Part shown: positions 18,893-30,408 of the stretch, in pieces | How positions within the stretch are numbered: the stretch's first letter is position 1 | Layout of the letters: every line of letters begins with the position of its first letter | Assembly (NCBI RefSeq): GCF_040675855.1 | Contig: NZ_JBEGIK010000001.1 | Span: 2,728,001 to 2,792,000 of the forward strand | Direction: 5' to 3' | From: Microbacterium sp. LWH3-1.2 | GTDB lineage: Bacteria > Actinomycetota > Actinomycetes > Actinomycetales > Microbacteriaceae | Length of the DNA stretch: 64,000 bases | The notes under the pieces: model-generated | What the model was told of the DNA's origin: nothing | Database searches by the model: none | The model's input: the letters and a program-made list of their open reading frames with translations, nothing else | Made by a program: the position numbers and the translations under genes

Positions 18893-19980
18893 GGGCGTCC
18901 TCGCTTCGGAAGGTGGTCACGCGGTCCGCCGCCGCGTACGGTGGCGGCGCGTCGCTCGGCGCGGTTGGCGAACTCGGATGCCTCGTCCCTCTCGCGACGT
19001 GCGGCGATCCGGCGCTCGTCGTACTCGCTGTAGGCGTCGACGATGCGGCCGACGAGGGTGTGGCGCACGACGTCGTCGCTCGTCAGGTACGAGAAGTGGA
19101 TGTCGTCGATGTCGCCGAGCACGCGGGTCACGAGCCGCAGGCCGGAGGCGCCCTGCGGCAGGTCGATCTGCGTGATGTCGCCGGTGACCACCATGCGCGT
19201 CCCGAAGCCCAGGCGCGTGAGGAACATCTTCATCTGCTCGGGCGTGGTGTTCTGCGCCTCGTCGAGGACGACGAAGGAGTCGTTCAGCGTGCGGCCGCGC
19301 ATGTACGCCAGCGGAGCGACCTCGATCGTGCCGGTCGCCATGAGCTTGGGCACCAGCTCCGGGTCCATCATCTCGTTGAGCGCGTCGTACAGCGGGCGCA
19401 GGTACGGGTCGATCTTGTCGGTGAGCGTGCCGGGCAGGAAGCCGAGCCGCTCACCCGCCTCGACGGCCGGCCGCGTCAGGATGATGCGGCTGACCTCCTT
19501 GCGCTGCAGCGCCTGGACGGCTTTCGCCATCGCGAGATATGTCTTCCCGGTGCCGGCGGGGCCGATGCCGAACACGATCGTGTTCTCCTCGATGGCGTCG
19601 ACGTACGCCTTCTGGCCGAGGGTCTTCGGGCGGATGACCTTGCCGCGCGAGGAGAGGATCGCCTCTCCGAGCACCTCCGACGGGCGGGGCCCGCCCTCAC
19701 TGCGGAGGATGCGGTTCGACGAGGCGACGTCGTCCTCGCCGAGCGATTGACCCGCCTTCGTCATCGCGACGAGCTCGTCGACCAGCGTCCGCGCCGCAGC
19801 GACCGCCGCCGCCTCCCCCGTCAGAGTGATCTCGTTGCCGCGCACGTGCACATCGACACCCGGGTGCTCCTTCTCGACGACCCGCAGCAGGCGGTCCTGT
19901 GGACCGAGGAGCTGCACCATCGCGACGCCGTCGACCTCGACGTGGTCGCTCACGGTCTCATGAGCAGGTTGATCAGGCAC
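18889..19980 (-). CDS. PhoH-like ATPase
   Basis: P-loop ATPase of 363 residues. An N-terminal KH-like RNA-binding segment (about 15-75) precedes the PhoH domain, with Walker A GPAGTGKT (140-147), RPAVEAGERLGFLPG, Walker B FVVLDEAQNTT and VVTGDITQIDLP. It is thought to act as an RNA helicase or remodeller, here probably with YbeY. A basic C-terminal tail of about 45 residues follows. GTG 19980 is chosen because it overlaps the HIT gene stop by only 8 nt and follows AGAAGAG; a GTG ten codons downstream is possible. The name comes from E. coli phosphate regulation, but no phosphate-specific link is visible here. Confidence 0.92.
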   Translation of the reverse strand: MPDQPAHETVSDHVEVDGVAMVQLLGPQDRLLRVVEKEHPGVDVHVRGNEITLTGEAAAVAAARTLVDELVAMTKAGQSLGEDDVASSNRILRSEGGPRPSEVLGEAILSSRGKVIRPKTLGQKAYVDAIEENTIVFGIGPAGTGKTYLAMAKAVQALQRKEVSRIILTRPAVEAGERLGFLPGTLTDKIDPYLRPLYDALNEMMDPELVPKLMATGTIEVAPLAYMRGRTLNDSFVVLDEAQNTTPEQMKMFLTRLGFGTRMVVTGDITQIDLPQGASGLRLVTRVLGDIDDIHFSYLTSDDVVRHTLVGRIVDAYSEYDERRIAARRERDEASEFANRAERRAATVRGGGPRDHLPKRGRP

Positions 19981-20320
19981 CGAGACTCTTCTCTTCGAGG
20001 CCTCCCGCGAGCACATGGGCATGCACGTGGAAGATGGTCTGGCCCGCGTTCGGGCCGGTGTTGAACACGAGGCGGAAGTCCCCGTCGGAGTGCTCGGCAG
20101 CGACCGTGTTCGCGAGGCCGACGAGCTCGGCCATGAGGTCTGGGTCGCCGGCGGCGAGCTCGACGACGTTGCGGTACTCCCCGGTCTTGGGGATCACCAG
20201 CAGGTGCACGGGTGCTTTCGGGGCGATGTCGCGGATGGCGAATGCGTTCTCGGTCTCTGCGATGATCTCGGACGGGACCTCGCCGTCCAGGATGCGCGTG
20301 AAGATCGACGGTTCACTCAT
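19973..20320 (-). CDS. HIT family protein (HinT-like nucleotide hydrolase)
   Basis: Small histidine-triad protein of 115 residues with H98-V-H100-A-H102 near the C-terminus (TIFHVHAHVLAGG) and the N-terminal CIFCRI-type strand replaced by SIFTRILDGEVPSEII, so no zinc site at the start. HinT-type members hydrolyse nucleoside phosphoramidates such as AMP-lysine. The ATG lies 6 nt after TAGACT, giving an internal leaderless promoter inside the cluster that would drive phoH, ybeY, the CNNM gene and era independently of hrcA. Confidence 0.93.
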   Translation of the reverse strand: MSEPSIFTRILDGEVPSEIIAETENAFAIRDIAPKAPVHLLVIPKTGEYRNVVELAAGDPDLMAELVGLANTVAAEHSDGDFRLVFNTGPNAGQTIFHVHAHVLAGGLEEKSLGA

Positions 20321-20326
20321 GTCGCA

Positions 20327-20332
20327 AGTCTA
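20327..20332 (-). promoter_or_regulatory. -10 hexamer of a leaderless promoter before the HIT gene
   Basis: TAGACT then 6 nt (tgcgac) then ATG. It would separate expression of the HIT-phoH-ybeY-CNNM-era part from the HrcA-controlled upstream part. Confidence 0.6.
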
Positions 20333-20372
20333 CCGACGGGGTGCGCGCGGGGACGGCTGCGGCCCGCCCCGC

Positions 20373-21110
20373 TCACCAGCGCCCGAGGGCGGTGCTGACG
20401 ACTGCCAGCGCCGCCGGACCGGCCGTCGAGGTGCGCAGCACGGTCTCGCCGAGGCGCACGAGTCGCGCACCCGCGGCCGTGAGGGCGTCGAGCTCTTCCG
20501 CGGCGATGCCGCCCTCAGGTCCGACGACGAGCACGATGTCGCGTTCCTCGGCCGGCTCCACTGTGAGGGCGCTGAGCCGCTCGGTCGCCGCCGGCTCCAG
20601 GATCAGGACGACGGATGCTGCCGCCCGCCGCGCGAGCGCCGCAGTCGTGGTCAGCTCCGCCACCTCCGGCACCCACGCGCGGTGCGCCTGCTTCGCGGCC
20701 TCGCGCACGATCGTCGCCCAGCGCGCCCGGCCCTTCGCCGCCTTCGCGGCGTCCCACCGCGAGACGCTGCGGGCGGCCTGCCACGGCACGATCTCGTCGA
20801 CACCGAGCTCGGTCGCCGCCTGGACGGCGAGCTCGTCGCGATCCCCCTTGGCCAGCGCCTGCACCAGCACGATGCGCGGGCGCGGGGGCGCAGCATCCGT
20901 CCGTCCGTCGATGCGCACGACGACCTCGCGCGGCGCGACCGACTCGACGCTGCCGGTGAGCCAGGCCCCCCGCCCGTCGCCGACCGTGACCTCCTCGCCG
21001 ACCCGCACGCGGCGCACGGTCGCGGCGTGGTGCGCCTCCGTACCGGTGAGGGTCACCGTCTCGCCGGGGGCCGCATCGACGGGCTGATCGAGGAGGAAGT
21101 GCAGGGGCAC
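20373..21110 (-). CDS. rsmE: 16S rRNA m3U1498 methyltransferase RsmE
   Basis: SPOUT-class methyltransferase of 245 residues that methylates U1498 of 16S rRNA. The N-terminal PUA-like domain (HFLLDQPVDAAPGETVTLTGTEAHHAATVRRVRVGEEV) is followed by the knotted catalytic domain with the SAM-binding VVGPEGGIAAEELDAL and LRLGETVLRTSTAG. It starts at GTG 21110, three bases after the dnaJ stop, so it is part of the hrcA-dnaJ operon. Confidence 0.95.
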   Translation of the reverse strand: MPLHFLLDQPVDAAPGETVTLTGTEAHHAATVRRVRVGEEVTVGDGRGAWLTGSVESVAPREVVVRIDGRTDAAPPRPRIVLVQALAKGDRDELAVQAATELGVDEIVPWQAARSVSRWDAAKAAKGRARWATIVREAAKQAHRAWVPEVAELTTTAALARRAAASVVLILEPAATERLSALTVEPAEERDIVLVVGPEGGIAAEELDALTAAGARLVRLGETVLRTSTAGPAALAVVSTALGRW

Positions 21111-21113
21111 GGG

Positions 21114-22229
21114 TCAGCCGTTCCGGAAGCGATCGCGCAGCTTGGCGAACAGGCCCTGATGGAACTCCGCCAGCTTCGGCGAGGGAGCCTTGGTGCGCTT
21201 GGCGAACTCCTCGATGAGGGCGCGCTCCTTGTGGTCGAGGCGCGTCGGGGTGACCACGTGCACGCCGACCCTGAGGTCGCCGCGCTGGGAGCCGCGCAGC
21301 GGCGTGATGCCGCGCCCCTTGATCGTGAGGATGTCGCCCGCCTGCACGCCCGCCCGCACCTCGAGATCGACGGGGCCGTCGAGCGATTCGATCGTCGTCG
21401 TGGTGCCGAGGATCGCGTCGGGCATCGACACCTCGAGCGTCGCGAGCAGGTCGTCACCGTCGCGGCTGAACACCTCGTGCGGCTGCACGGTGACCTCGAT
21501 GTACAGGTCGCCGTTCGGGCCGCCCGCCGGGCCGACCTCGCCCGAACCCGGAAGCTGCAGGCGCAGTCCGGTCTCGACGCCGGCCGGGATGTCGAGCGAC
21601 ACTGTTCGGCGCGCGCGCACGCGCCCCTGCCCCTGGCAGGTGGCGCACGGGTACGGGATGGTCGTGCCGTAGCCCTGGCAGACGTTGCACGGCTGGGTCG
21701 TGACGACGTTCCCGAGGAGGCTCCGCACCTGGCGCTGGACGTTGCCGGTGCCGTGGCAGATGTCGCACGTGACCGGGCTCGTGCCCGGCTGGCAGCAGGA
21801 GCCCTGGCAGGTCTCGCACACCACGGCGGTGTCGACCTCGATGTCGCGGTGCGTGCCGAACACGACATCCCCGAGTTCGAGCGTGACGCGAACGAGCGCG
21901 TCCTGGCCGCGCTCGCGACGCGACCGGGGACGACCGCCACGCGACCCGCCCGCTGCGCCGAAGAACGTCTCGAAGATGTCGTTGAACCCGCCGAAGCCGC
22001 CGGCGCCGCCGCCGAACGGCGAGTCGTTGCCGCCCATGTCGTAACGTGCGCGCTGCTCGGGGTCGCTGAGGACGTCGTAGGCATGCGTCACGAGCTTGAA
22101 GCGCTCGGACGCCTCCTCGCCCGGGTTCACGTCCGGGTGCAACTGGCGGGCCAGCTTGCGGTAAGCCTTCTTGATCTCGTCGGTGGAGGCGTCGCGTGAG
22201 ACGCCGAGGACCTCGTAGTGGTCAGCCAC
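21114..22229 (-). CDS. dnaJ: Chaperone DnaJ (type I)
   Basis: Hsp40 co-chaperone of 371 residues for DnaK. The J domain has the HPD motif ([11 protein letters not shown]). A Gly/Phe region follows ([13 protein letters not shown]), then a four-repeat zinc domain: [24 protein letters not shown] and CATCQGQG, and the C-terminal substrate-binding domains. The first repeat ends in Cys rather than Gly ([11 protein letters not shown]), giving two extra cysteines. Its pairing with hrcA marks it as the HrcA-controlled copy; a second dnaJ usually accompanies dnaK and grpE elsewhere. A CCGCGG hairpin and a GGAAGG ribosome-binding site lie in the 50-bp gap after hrcA. Confidence 0.96.
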   Translation of the reverse strand: MADHYEVLGVSRDASTDEIKKAYRKLARQLHPDVNPGEEASERFKLVTHAYDVLSDPEQRARYDMGGNDSPFGGGAGGFGGFNDIFETFFGAAGGSRGGRPRSRRERGQDALVRVTLELGDVVFGTHRDIEVDTAVVCETCQGSCCQPGTSPVTCDICHGTGNVQRQVRSLLGNVVTTQPCNVCQGYGTTIPYPCATCQGQGRVRARRTVSLDIPAGVETGLRLQLPGSGEVGPAGGPNGDLYIEVTVQPHEVFSRDGDDLLATLEVSMPDAILGTTTTIESLDGPVDLEVRAGVQAGDILTIKGRGITPLRGSQRGDLRVGVHVVTPTRLDHKERALIEEFAKRTKAPSPKLAEFHQGLFAKLRDRFRNG

Positions 22230-22280
22230 ATTCGCCTTCCTGCCGCGGCGAGGCCGCGGGATCGTGGGTGCGCGCGTGCG

Positions 22281-23321
22281 TCAGCGGGAGCTGTCGTCCT
22301 GCTCGAGCATGCGCGTGAGATAACGCGCGACGGCGCGGACCGTCGCGAGGTTCGTGGGGTAGTCCATGCGTGTCGGGCCGAGCACGCCGACGCGGGCGAG
22401 CGCGCCCGTCGCGTCGTAGTCGCTGGCGACGACGGATGCCTCGGCCAGACCGAACGCCTCGTTCTCACGGCCGATGCTCGCCGAGAGGCCCTGTTCGTCG
22501 GCGACCATCTCGCCCATCAGCCGCAGCAGGGTCACCTGCTCCTCGATCGCCTCGAGGAGCGGGTAGATGCTGCCGCGGAAGTCGGACTCGCGGCGGGCGA
22601 GGTTGGCGCTGCCTGCCATCACGAGCTTGTCCTGCCGGAACTCTTCGAGCTCCTCGGCGACGGCGCGCACGATCTCATCCATTGCGCGTTCGTGCGCAGG
22701 CGCTTGCGTGTGGGGAGCGTCGAGTCGCTCGGCGATGCGCTGCAGTCCCTCGCGCACGGGGCGGCCGACCAGGAGGGTGCCGAGGCCGGCGCGGATGTGC
22801 GCGAGATCGGAGTCGTCGAAATCCTCGCCGACGAAGGTCAGTCGCTGAGAGACGCGTCCGGTGTCGGTGACCACGATCACCAGCATGCGTCCGCCTCCGA
22901 GCTGCACCAGCTCGACGTGCGTGACGTTCGCGCGCGCGAACGAGGGGTACTGCACGATCGCGACCTGGCCGGTCAGCTGCGTGAGCGCCCGCACGGTGCG
23001 CACGAGCACGTCGTCGAGGTCACCCGACCCGTCGAGGAACGAGGCGATGGCGGCGCGCTGGGCCGGCGAGAGCGGCCGGAGCTCGGCGAGGTGATCGACG
23101 AAGACGCGATAGCCCTTGTCGGTCGGCACCCGGCCGGACGAGGTGTGGGGCGCCACGATGAGGTCTTCGTCCTCGAGCAGCGCCATGTCGTTGCGGATCG
23201 TCGCCGCCGACACGCCGAAGGAGTGGCGCTCGACGATCGCCTTGCTGCCGACCGGCTCGCGCGTGTCGACGTAGTCCTGGACGATCGCCCGCAGTACCTG
23301 CAGACCTCGTTCGCTGACCAT
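22281..23321 (-). CDS. hrcA: Heat-inducible transcription repressor HrcA
   Basis: Repressor of class I heat-shock genes, 346 residues. The N-terminal winged helix reads LQVLRAIVQDYVDTREPVGSKAIVERHSFGVSAATIRNDMALLEDEDLI, followed by TSSGRVPTDKGYRVFVDHL, then a GAF-like domain with the family inserted region. It should bind CIRCE, and a CIRCE-like element lies just upstream of this gene, so it represses itself and dnaJ. ATG 23321 follows GGAGG. It leads the long minus-strand cluster that runs to era. Confidence 0.97.
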   Translation of the reverse strand: MVSERGLQVLRAIVQDYVDTREPVGSKAIVERHSFGVSAATIRNDMALLEDEDLIVAPHTSSGRVPTDKGYRVFVDHLAELRPLSPAQRAAIASFLDGSGDLDDVLVRTVRALTQLTGQVAIVQYPSFARANVTHVELVQLGGGRMLVIVVTDTGRVSQRLTFVGEDFDDSDLAHIRAGLGTLLVGRPVREGLQRIAERLDAPHTQAPAHERAMDEIVRAVAEELEEFRQDKLVMAGSANLARRESDFRGSIYPLLEAIEEQVTLLRLMGEMVADEQGLSASIGRENEAFGLAEASVVASDYDATGALARVGVLGPTRMDYPTNLATVRAVARYLTRMLEQDDSSR

Positions 23322-23341
23322 CCCGCCTCCTCACGCCGCAG

Positions 23342-23368
23342 CTGGCACTCGCATGACTGGAGTGCCAA
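23342..23368. promoter_or_regulatory. CIRCE operator upstream of hrcA-dnaJ
   Basis: CTGGCACTC, 9 nt, GAGTGCCAA on the plus strand. The core TGGCACTC/GAGTGCCA is a perfect inverted repeat with the invariant 9-nt spacing. The known consensus is TTAGCACTC-N9-GAGTGCTAA; this site differs mainly by G in place of A at the third arm position. It covers the predicted transcription start of hrcA and lies 20 bp before its ATG. Confidence 0.92.
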
Positions 23369-23373
23369 TTCTA
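23368..23373 (-). promoter_or_regulatory. -10 hexamer of the hrcA promoter
   Basis: TAGAAT on the minus strand, immediately upstream of and touching the CIRCE operator, so HrcA bound there would block transcription initiation. No clear -35 is visible. Confidence 0.6.
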
Positions 23374-23449
23374 TCCGATGCCCCTGTCAGGATCGCCGAG
23401 CCACGCAGGTCGGGTTGCCGTCTCACCCGGAACCGCAATGCCGCCGAGG

Positions 23450-24667
<1,218 letters not shown>

Positions 24668-24674
24668 CAGCGCC

Positions 24675-25325
24675 TCACGCGGGGGTGGTGTACAGCGGCG
24701 AGATCGCGCGAAGGTAGCGCGTGAACAGCTCGCGTCGACGGCGCTTCGTGAGGCCGGGAAGCATCCGGTAGAGCACGGCGCGCGGGGCGTCGAACGCACG
24801 GACCGTGAACCAGACCTCGTCGTTGTCGTACCAGTCGAGCATGAACGACTCCTCGCCGCTGACGACCGATTCGCTCACGGTGCCCAGCGCGAAGCCCACG
24901 CGGCGAGGCTCCTCCACCGCGAAGATGACGCGGAGCTCCGCATCGGCGCGCAGCCCCTTGACGCGGCCGTCGACGCGGACCGTCGTGCCCGCGCCGACGA
25001 ACGGCGTGCCGTCGGCGTCGAACCGCTGTTCGGCCTCGGACCGGCTCGGCGCGACGGGGTTCCCCTCGGCGTCGAAGCTGACGCCCGAGTACATGGGGCC
25101 GGACGCAGGCCGCACATCGGTGAGCACGAGCCCCGCACCGCGCTGCGCGGTCCACGACATGAGCGCCTCGCTCGCCGCACGGAAGCGGGTCTCGCCGCTG
25201 CCGATGCGCCACGACTGCTCCGCCGGGATGCTGCGCTCCGGTGGATACTGCATCAGATCCGGCGCCTGGGTCGCCCCGACAGCGGCATAGTCGACGGTGT
25301 CGTCCCGGAAGGTTCCTCGACGCAT
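24675..25325 (-). CDS. DUF1990 family protein
   Basis: Soluble protein of 216 residues in the DUF1990 family (SRPBCC-like fold suspected). Recognisable parts are DTVDYAAVGATQAPDLMQYPPE at the start, GTTVRVDGRVKGLRADAELRVIFAVEE in the middle, and the conserved GTVSESVVSGEESFMLDWYDNDEVWFTVRAF, then a basic helical end. Function is unknown. The ATG follows TAGGCT with 7 nt, so it is probably leaderless or has a 1-nt leader. It lies between lepA and hemW on the same strand. Confidence 0.88.
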   Translation of the reverse strand: MRRGTFRDDTVDYAAVGATQAPDLMQYPPERSIPAEQSWRIGSGETRFRAASEALMSWTAQRGAGLVLTDVRPASGPMYSGVSFDAEGNPVAPSRSEAEQRFDADGTPFVGAGTTVRVDGRVKGLRADAELRVIFAVEEPRRVGFALGTVSESVVSGEESFMLDWYDNDEVWFTVRAFDAPRAVLYRMLPGLTKRRRRELFTRYLRAISPLYTTPA

Positions 25326-25332
25326 GGATTCC

Positions 25333-25338
25333 AGCCTA
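25333..25338 (-). promoter_or_regulatory. -10 hexamer before the DUF1990-hemW genes
   Basis: TAGGCT, 7 nt, ATG on the minus strand. It probably drives both the DUF1990 gene and hemW. Confidence 0.5.
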
Positions 25339-25352
25339 CTTCGCGAGTCGGG

Positions 25353-27203
<1,851 letters not shown>

Positions 27204-27212
27204 GTCCAGACG

Positions 27213-27218
27213 ATTCTA
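27213..27218 (-). promoter_or_regulatory. -10 hexamer of the lepA promoter
   Basis: TAGAAT, 9 nt, ATG on the minus strand; predicted leader only 2-3 nt long. Confidence 0.5.
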
Positions 27219-27260
27219 CGGGTGCGCGCTGCTCGACGAGCCCCGGCGACGGCGGCGGGG

Positions 27261-28403
27261 TCAGGCAGCAGCGGGGAGGCGGCCGAGCCCCTCCAGCAGC
27301 TCGTCACGATCGCTGGCCACGCACACGCGAATCCAGCCCTCGCCCGAGGTGCCGAACGCGCTGCCAGGGGCGACGGCCACGCCCTGCTCGTCGAGGAACC
27401 GCTCGGACCACGTCATGACATCGCCCGCGGACACGTGCGACACGTCGATCCAGAGGTAGAAGGCGCCGGTCGGATCCAGGTATCGCAGACCGCGCGCATC
27501 GAGGAGCGCCGTCGCCGCGGCGAGGTTGCCGCGATAGTGGGCCGCGCTGTGTGCGACGCCGCCCTGTTCGCCGGTGAGGGCCTCGGCGGCCGCCCGCTGC
27601 GACGGCTCGTCGACGCAGCTGACAACCGCCTCCTGGACGCGCAGCATCGTCTGCCGCCATCCCGGAGGCGTGACGAGCCACCCCACCCGGGCCCCGGTCA
27701 TGGCATACGTCTTCGACATCGAGAACACGGACAGCACGCGGCCGTCGGCATCGAGCGTCGCGGGGCTCACGTGCGGCTCACCCCAGGTGAACCGCTCGTA
27801 CACCTCGTCGCTGATGAGCCACAGATCGTGGCGGCCTGCGAGGGCGATGAGCGCTTCCAGCGTCGCCCGGTCGAACGTCGAGCCGAGCGGATTGGAGGGG
27901 GTGTTCACGATGATCGCCCGCGTGCGCGGCGTGACCAGCGACTCGAGCTCGCCGAGATCGGGCTGGAAGGCGCGCTCGGGACGCAGCGGATAGGGCACCG
28001 GCGTCGCCTGCAGGAGGTGGGCGTTCATCGTGAAGGTGGTGTAGCCGGGGTCGGGCACGAGCACCTCGTCCCCTTCCGACAGCGTGAGCGCCATCGCGAG
28101 GTGCAGCGCCTGCGTCGCGCCGATCGTCACCCAGATCTGTTCGAGCTCGACGTCGAGCGCGTTCTCCCGCGCCAGCTTGTCGCGGATCGCTTCGCGCAGC
28201 GCCGGGATGCCGCCGTTGGGCGTGTACCGGATCGCACCGTCGTGCCACGCCTGGGACGCAGCATCCCGGATCCGTTGCCCCGCCACCTCGCCCGGTTCAC
28301 CTACGGCGAGGATGATCGTGCCGGGCCGGCGCAGCGCGCGCTCGAGGATGTGGCGCACGCCTGAACCCGGCATGCGCGCGATGTGCGGGGCGATCTCGGG
28401 CAT
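27261..28403 (-). CDS. Pyridoxal phosphate-dependent aminotransferase, class I/II
   Basis: Fold-type I aminotransferase of 380 residues. PLP-binding features: Y122 in PGYTTF, N171 in NTPSNPLGS, D199-E200 in LISDEVYERF, and the Schiff-base lysine K231 in FSMSKTYAMTGARVGWL. The N-terminal motif LAVGEPGE and IRYTPNGGIPALREAI are typical of the AspC-like group. Amino-group donor and acceptor cannot be fixed from sequence; an aspartate- or alanine-type specificity is plausible. The ATG lies 6 nt after TAGCAT, so it should be leaderless. It is divergent from an alpha/beta hydrolase over only 40 bp. Confidence 0.92.
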   Translation of the reverse strand: MPEIAPHIARMPGSGVRHILERALRRPGTIILAVGEPGEVAGQRIRDAASQAWHDGAIRYTPNGGIPALREAIRDKLARENALDVELEQIWVTIGATQALHLAMALTLSEGDEVLVPDPGYTTFTMNAHLLQATPVPYPLRPERAFQPDLGELESLVTPRTRAIIVNTPSNPLGSTFDRATLEALIALAGRHDLWLISDEVYERFTWGEPHVSPATLDADGRVLSVFSMSKTYAMTGARVGWLVTPPGWRQTMLRVQEAVVSCVDEPSQRAAAEALTGEQGGVAHSAAHYRGNLAAATALLDARGLRYLDPTGAFYLWIDVSHVSAGDVMTWSERFLDEQGVAVAPGSAFGTSGEGWIRVCVASDRDELLEGLGRLPAAA

Positions 28404-28443
28404 GCCGCCATGCTAGGGGGGCCTGCGCCGATACCCTGTCGTC
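28404..28443. promoter_or_regulatory. 40-bp divergent region with two overlapping leaderless promoters
   Basis: Minus strand: TAGCAT at 28415-28410, 6 nt, ATG of the aminotransferase. Plus strand: TACCCT at 28432-28437, 6 nt, ATG of the hydrolase. With 17-nt spacers each -35 would fall on the other promoter's -10, so the two polymerases should exclude one another. Confidence 0.65.
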
Positions 28444-29169
28444 ATGGTCGTCCAGGTCGTGCTCGTTCACGGCATCCGGACGTCCGCGACGATGTGGCGC
28501 GCGCAGGCCGAATACCTGACGGTGCGCGGCAACCCGGTCACCGCGGTCGACCTCCCCGGCCACGGATCCCGCATCGCCGAGGAGTTCACGCTCGAGTCGG
28601 CTTTCGCCACGATCGACTCTGCGGTGCGCGCCGCGGCCGAGCGCGGTCCTGTCCTGCTGTCGGGCCACTCGATGGGCGGGCTCCTGTGCATCGAGTACGC
28701 GGGGGCGGAGACTCCTCCCCCCGTCGCGGGCTTCATCGCGGCATCCTGCACCGCCATCCCGCGCGGCGTCGGCCTCGCGACCTACCGGGTCCTCGCGCGC
28801 GGCTTCGACTCACTGCCCGACCGCGGGATGTGGCTCACCGACCGCATGCTCGATCGCATCCTCCCTGACGAGACCCGGGCCGACTTCGGGGCCGGCGGCT
28901 ATGCGCTCGACGCACAGGACGTGGCGCTGCGCAGCCTGTCCGTGCTCGACCTGCTCGCGGCGCTCCATCGCATCGACGCCCCCCTCTGGTTCGTCAACGG
29001 TCAGTACGACCAGCTCCGCGTGAACGAGAAGCTCTTCATGAGGATCGCGCGCCACGCGGAGCTGATCGTCGTGCCGCGGACGACCCATCACGTGACCGTC
29101 ATGCGTCCGCGCGTGTTCAACGCACTCCTCGAGGTCGCCCTCACGACGCTGGAGGCGTCACACCGCTGA
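28444..29169 (+). CDS. Alpha/beta hydrolase
   Basis: Alpha/beta-hydrolase fold enzyme of 241 residues. The oxyanion strand VVLVHGIRTS is at 5-13. The nucleophile elbow GHSMGG puts the catalytic Ser at 76. A cap of about 60 residues is followed by the acid in FVNGQYDQLR and the His in RTTHHVTVM. Without a distinctive cap the substrate is unknown (an ester or small lipid is most likely). It is leaderless. It converges with the MFS gene, and the two coding ends overlap by 12 bp, an unusually tight arrangement. Confidence 0.9.
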   Translation: MVVQVVLVHGIRTSATMWRAQAEYLTVRGNPVTAVDLPGHGSRIAEEFTLESAFATIDSAVRAAAERGPVLLSGHSMGGLLCIEYAGAETPPPVAGFIAASCTAIPRGVGLATYRVLARGFDSLPDRGMWLTDRMLDRILPDETRADFGAGGYALDAQDVALRSLSVLDLLAALHRIDAPLWFVNGQYDQLRVNEKLFMRIARHAELIVVPRTTHHVTVMRPRVFNALLEVALTTLEASHR

Positions 29170-30408
29170 GGCCGCGCGCTCCCGACTGCGGATCGCGTAG
29201 GTCATGAAGCCGCCCGCGATCGACAGGACGCCCCCGACGAGGAACAGCAGCCAGAAGCCGCCCACGAGCGCGACGAGGCCCGCGCCGAGGAGAGGCCCGA
29301 TGAGCTGGCCGAGGCTTGCCGACACGTTCACGAATCCGAGGTCGCGCGCGTGGTCCTGCGGATACGGCAGCAGGTCCGCGCCGAGCGCGAGGCCCACTGA
29401 CATGTATGCCCCGTAGCCGACGCCGAGGAGCGCCGCCGCGATCATCGCGGTCGTGAGCGACGGCGCCACCACGAGGATGATCGACGCGAGTCCCTGGACG
29501 ACGGCCGACCACACAGCGAACGGGATCCGTCGCCCGGTGCGGTCGGAGATCCACCCCGACGCGATCGAGGACACCACGACGAAGAGCGTGTACACGAGGA
29601 TCAGCAGCAGCAGCTCGTCCTCGGCCGTCGCGGGGTCGCGGTGCAGGCCGTACAGCAGGAAGAACAGCAGCAGCCCCGTGCCGAGCGCGTTGCCGACGTT
29701 CACCGTCAGGCGCCCCGCCAGGAGCCACGCGAAGTCGCGGTCGCGAAGGGCGGCGAGTCGCTCGCCGAGGGTGCGCGCTTCGCGCGCCACCGCCACGTCG
29801 GCGCGTGCGGGCGGATCGGGCAGGAGAAGTGCCGCGGCCGTGCCGACGACGGCGAGGAAGCCGGCCAGGACGAGGTAGCCGACCACGACGCCGAGTTCGA
29901 GAAGCACGATGACGCCGACGCCCACGACGATCCCGAGTGCCTGCGAGGACGAGACGGCGGCGGATGCTGCGCCCCGCTGCGTCGTCAGCTGATCGGCGAT
30001 GAGAGCGGTGAAGGCCGCGGAGGCCATGGCGACACCGACCGAGACACCCACCCAGGCGAGCCCCACGCCCCACGGCCCGGGTGCCGAGGCGGTCGCGGCC
30101 AGCGAGGCAGTGCCCAGCCACACTCCGCCGAGCGCCCAGGGGCGGCGGCGCCCCATCCTGCCCCGGGTGCGGTCCGAGAGCCCGCCGGCGACCGGGGCGG
30201 CGATCGCACCGGCGATGCCGCCGATCGCCAGTACGAGGCCCGACGACACCACCCCCGACACCCAACCGTCGGCGTCGTCCGGAGTGTCGAGCTGCAGGGG
30301 GATGAGCAGGTGGAGCGGAGTGAGCTGCACCGTCCACAGTGCGAGCCAGGCGAGCGTGAAGAGGGTGAACCAGCCCGCGCCGACCTTGGCCCCCGGCCGG
30401 GCGGTCAC
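29158..30408 (-). CDS. MFS transporter (sugar:cation symporter-like)
   Basis: Membrane transporter of 416 residues with about 12 hydrophobic segments. The loop between helices 2 and 3 has the MFS signature GLSDRTRGRMGRRRPWALGG, and a second basic loop GWISDRTGRRIPFA is in the other half, typical of the glycoside/pentoside family rather than drug pumps. It starts at GTG 30408, overlapping the stop of the beta-glucosidase gene (GTGA), so the two are translationally coupled. A natural reading is uptake of a beta-glucoside that the coupled enzyme hydrolyses in the cytoplasm. The substrate is not shown by sequence. Confidence 0.9.
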   Translation of the reverse strand: MTARPGAKVGAGWFTLFTLAWLALWTVQLTPLHLLIPLQLDTPDDADGWVSGVVSSGLVLAIGGIAGAIAAPVAGGLSDRTRGRMGRRRPWALGGVWLGTASLAATASAPGPWGVGLAWVGVSVGVAMASAAFTALIADQLTTQRGAASAAVSSSQALGIVVGVGVIVLLELGVVVGYLVLAGFLAVVGTAAALLLPDPPARADVAVAREARTLGERLAALRDRDFAWLLAGRLTVNVGNALGTGLLLFFLLYGLHRDPATAEDELLLLILVYTLFVVVSSIASGWISDRTGRRIPFAVWSAVVQGLASIILVVAPSLTTAMIAAALLGVGYGAYMSVGLALGADLLPYPQDHARDLGFVNVSASLGQLIGPLLGAGLVALVGGFWLLFLVGGVLSIAGGFMTYAIRSRERAASAV

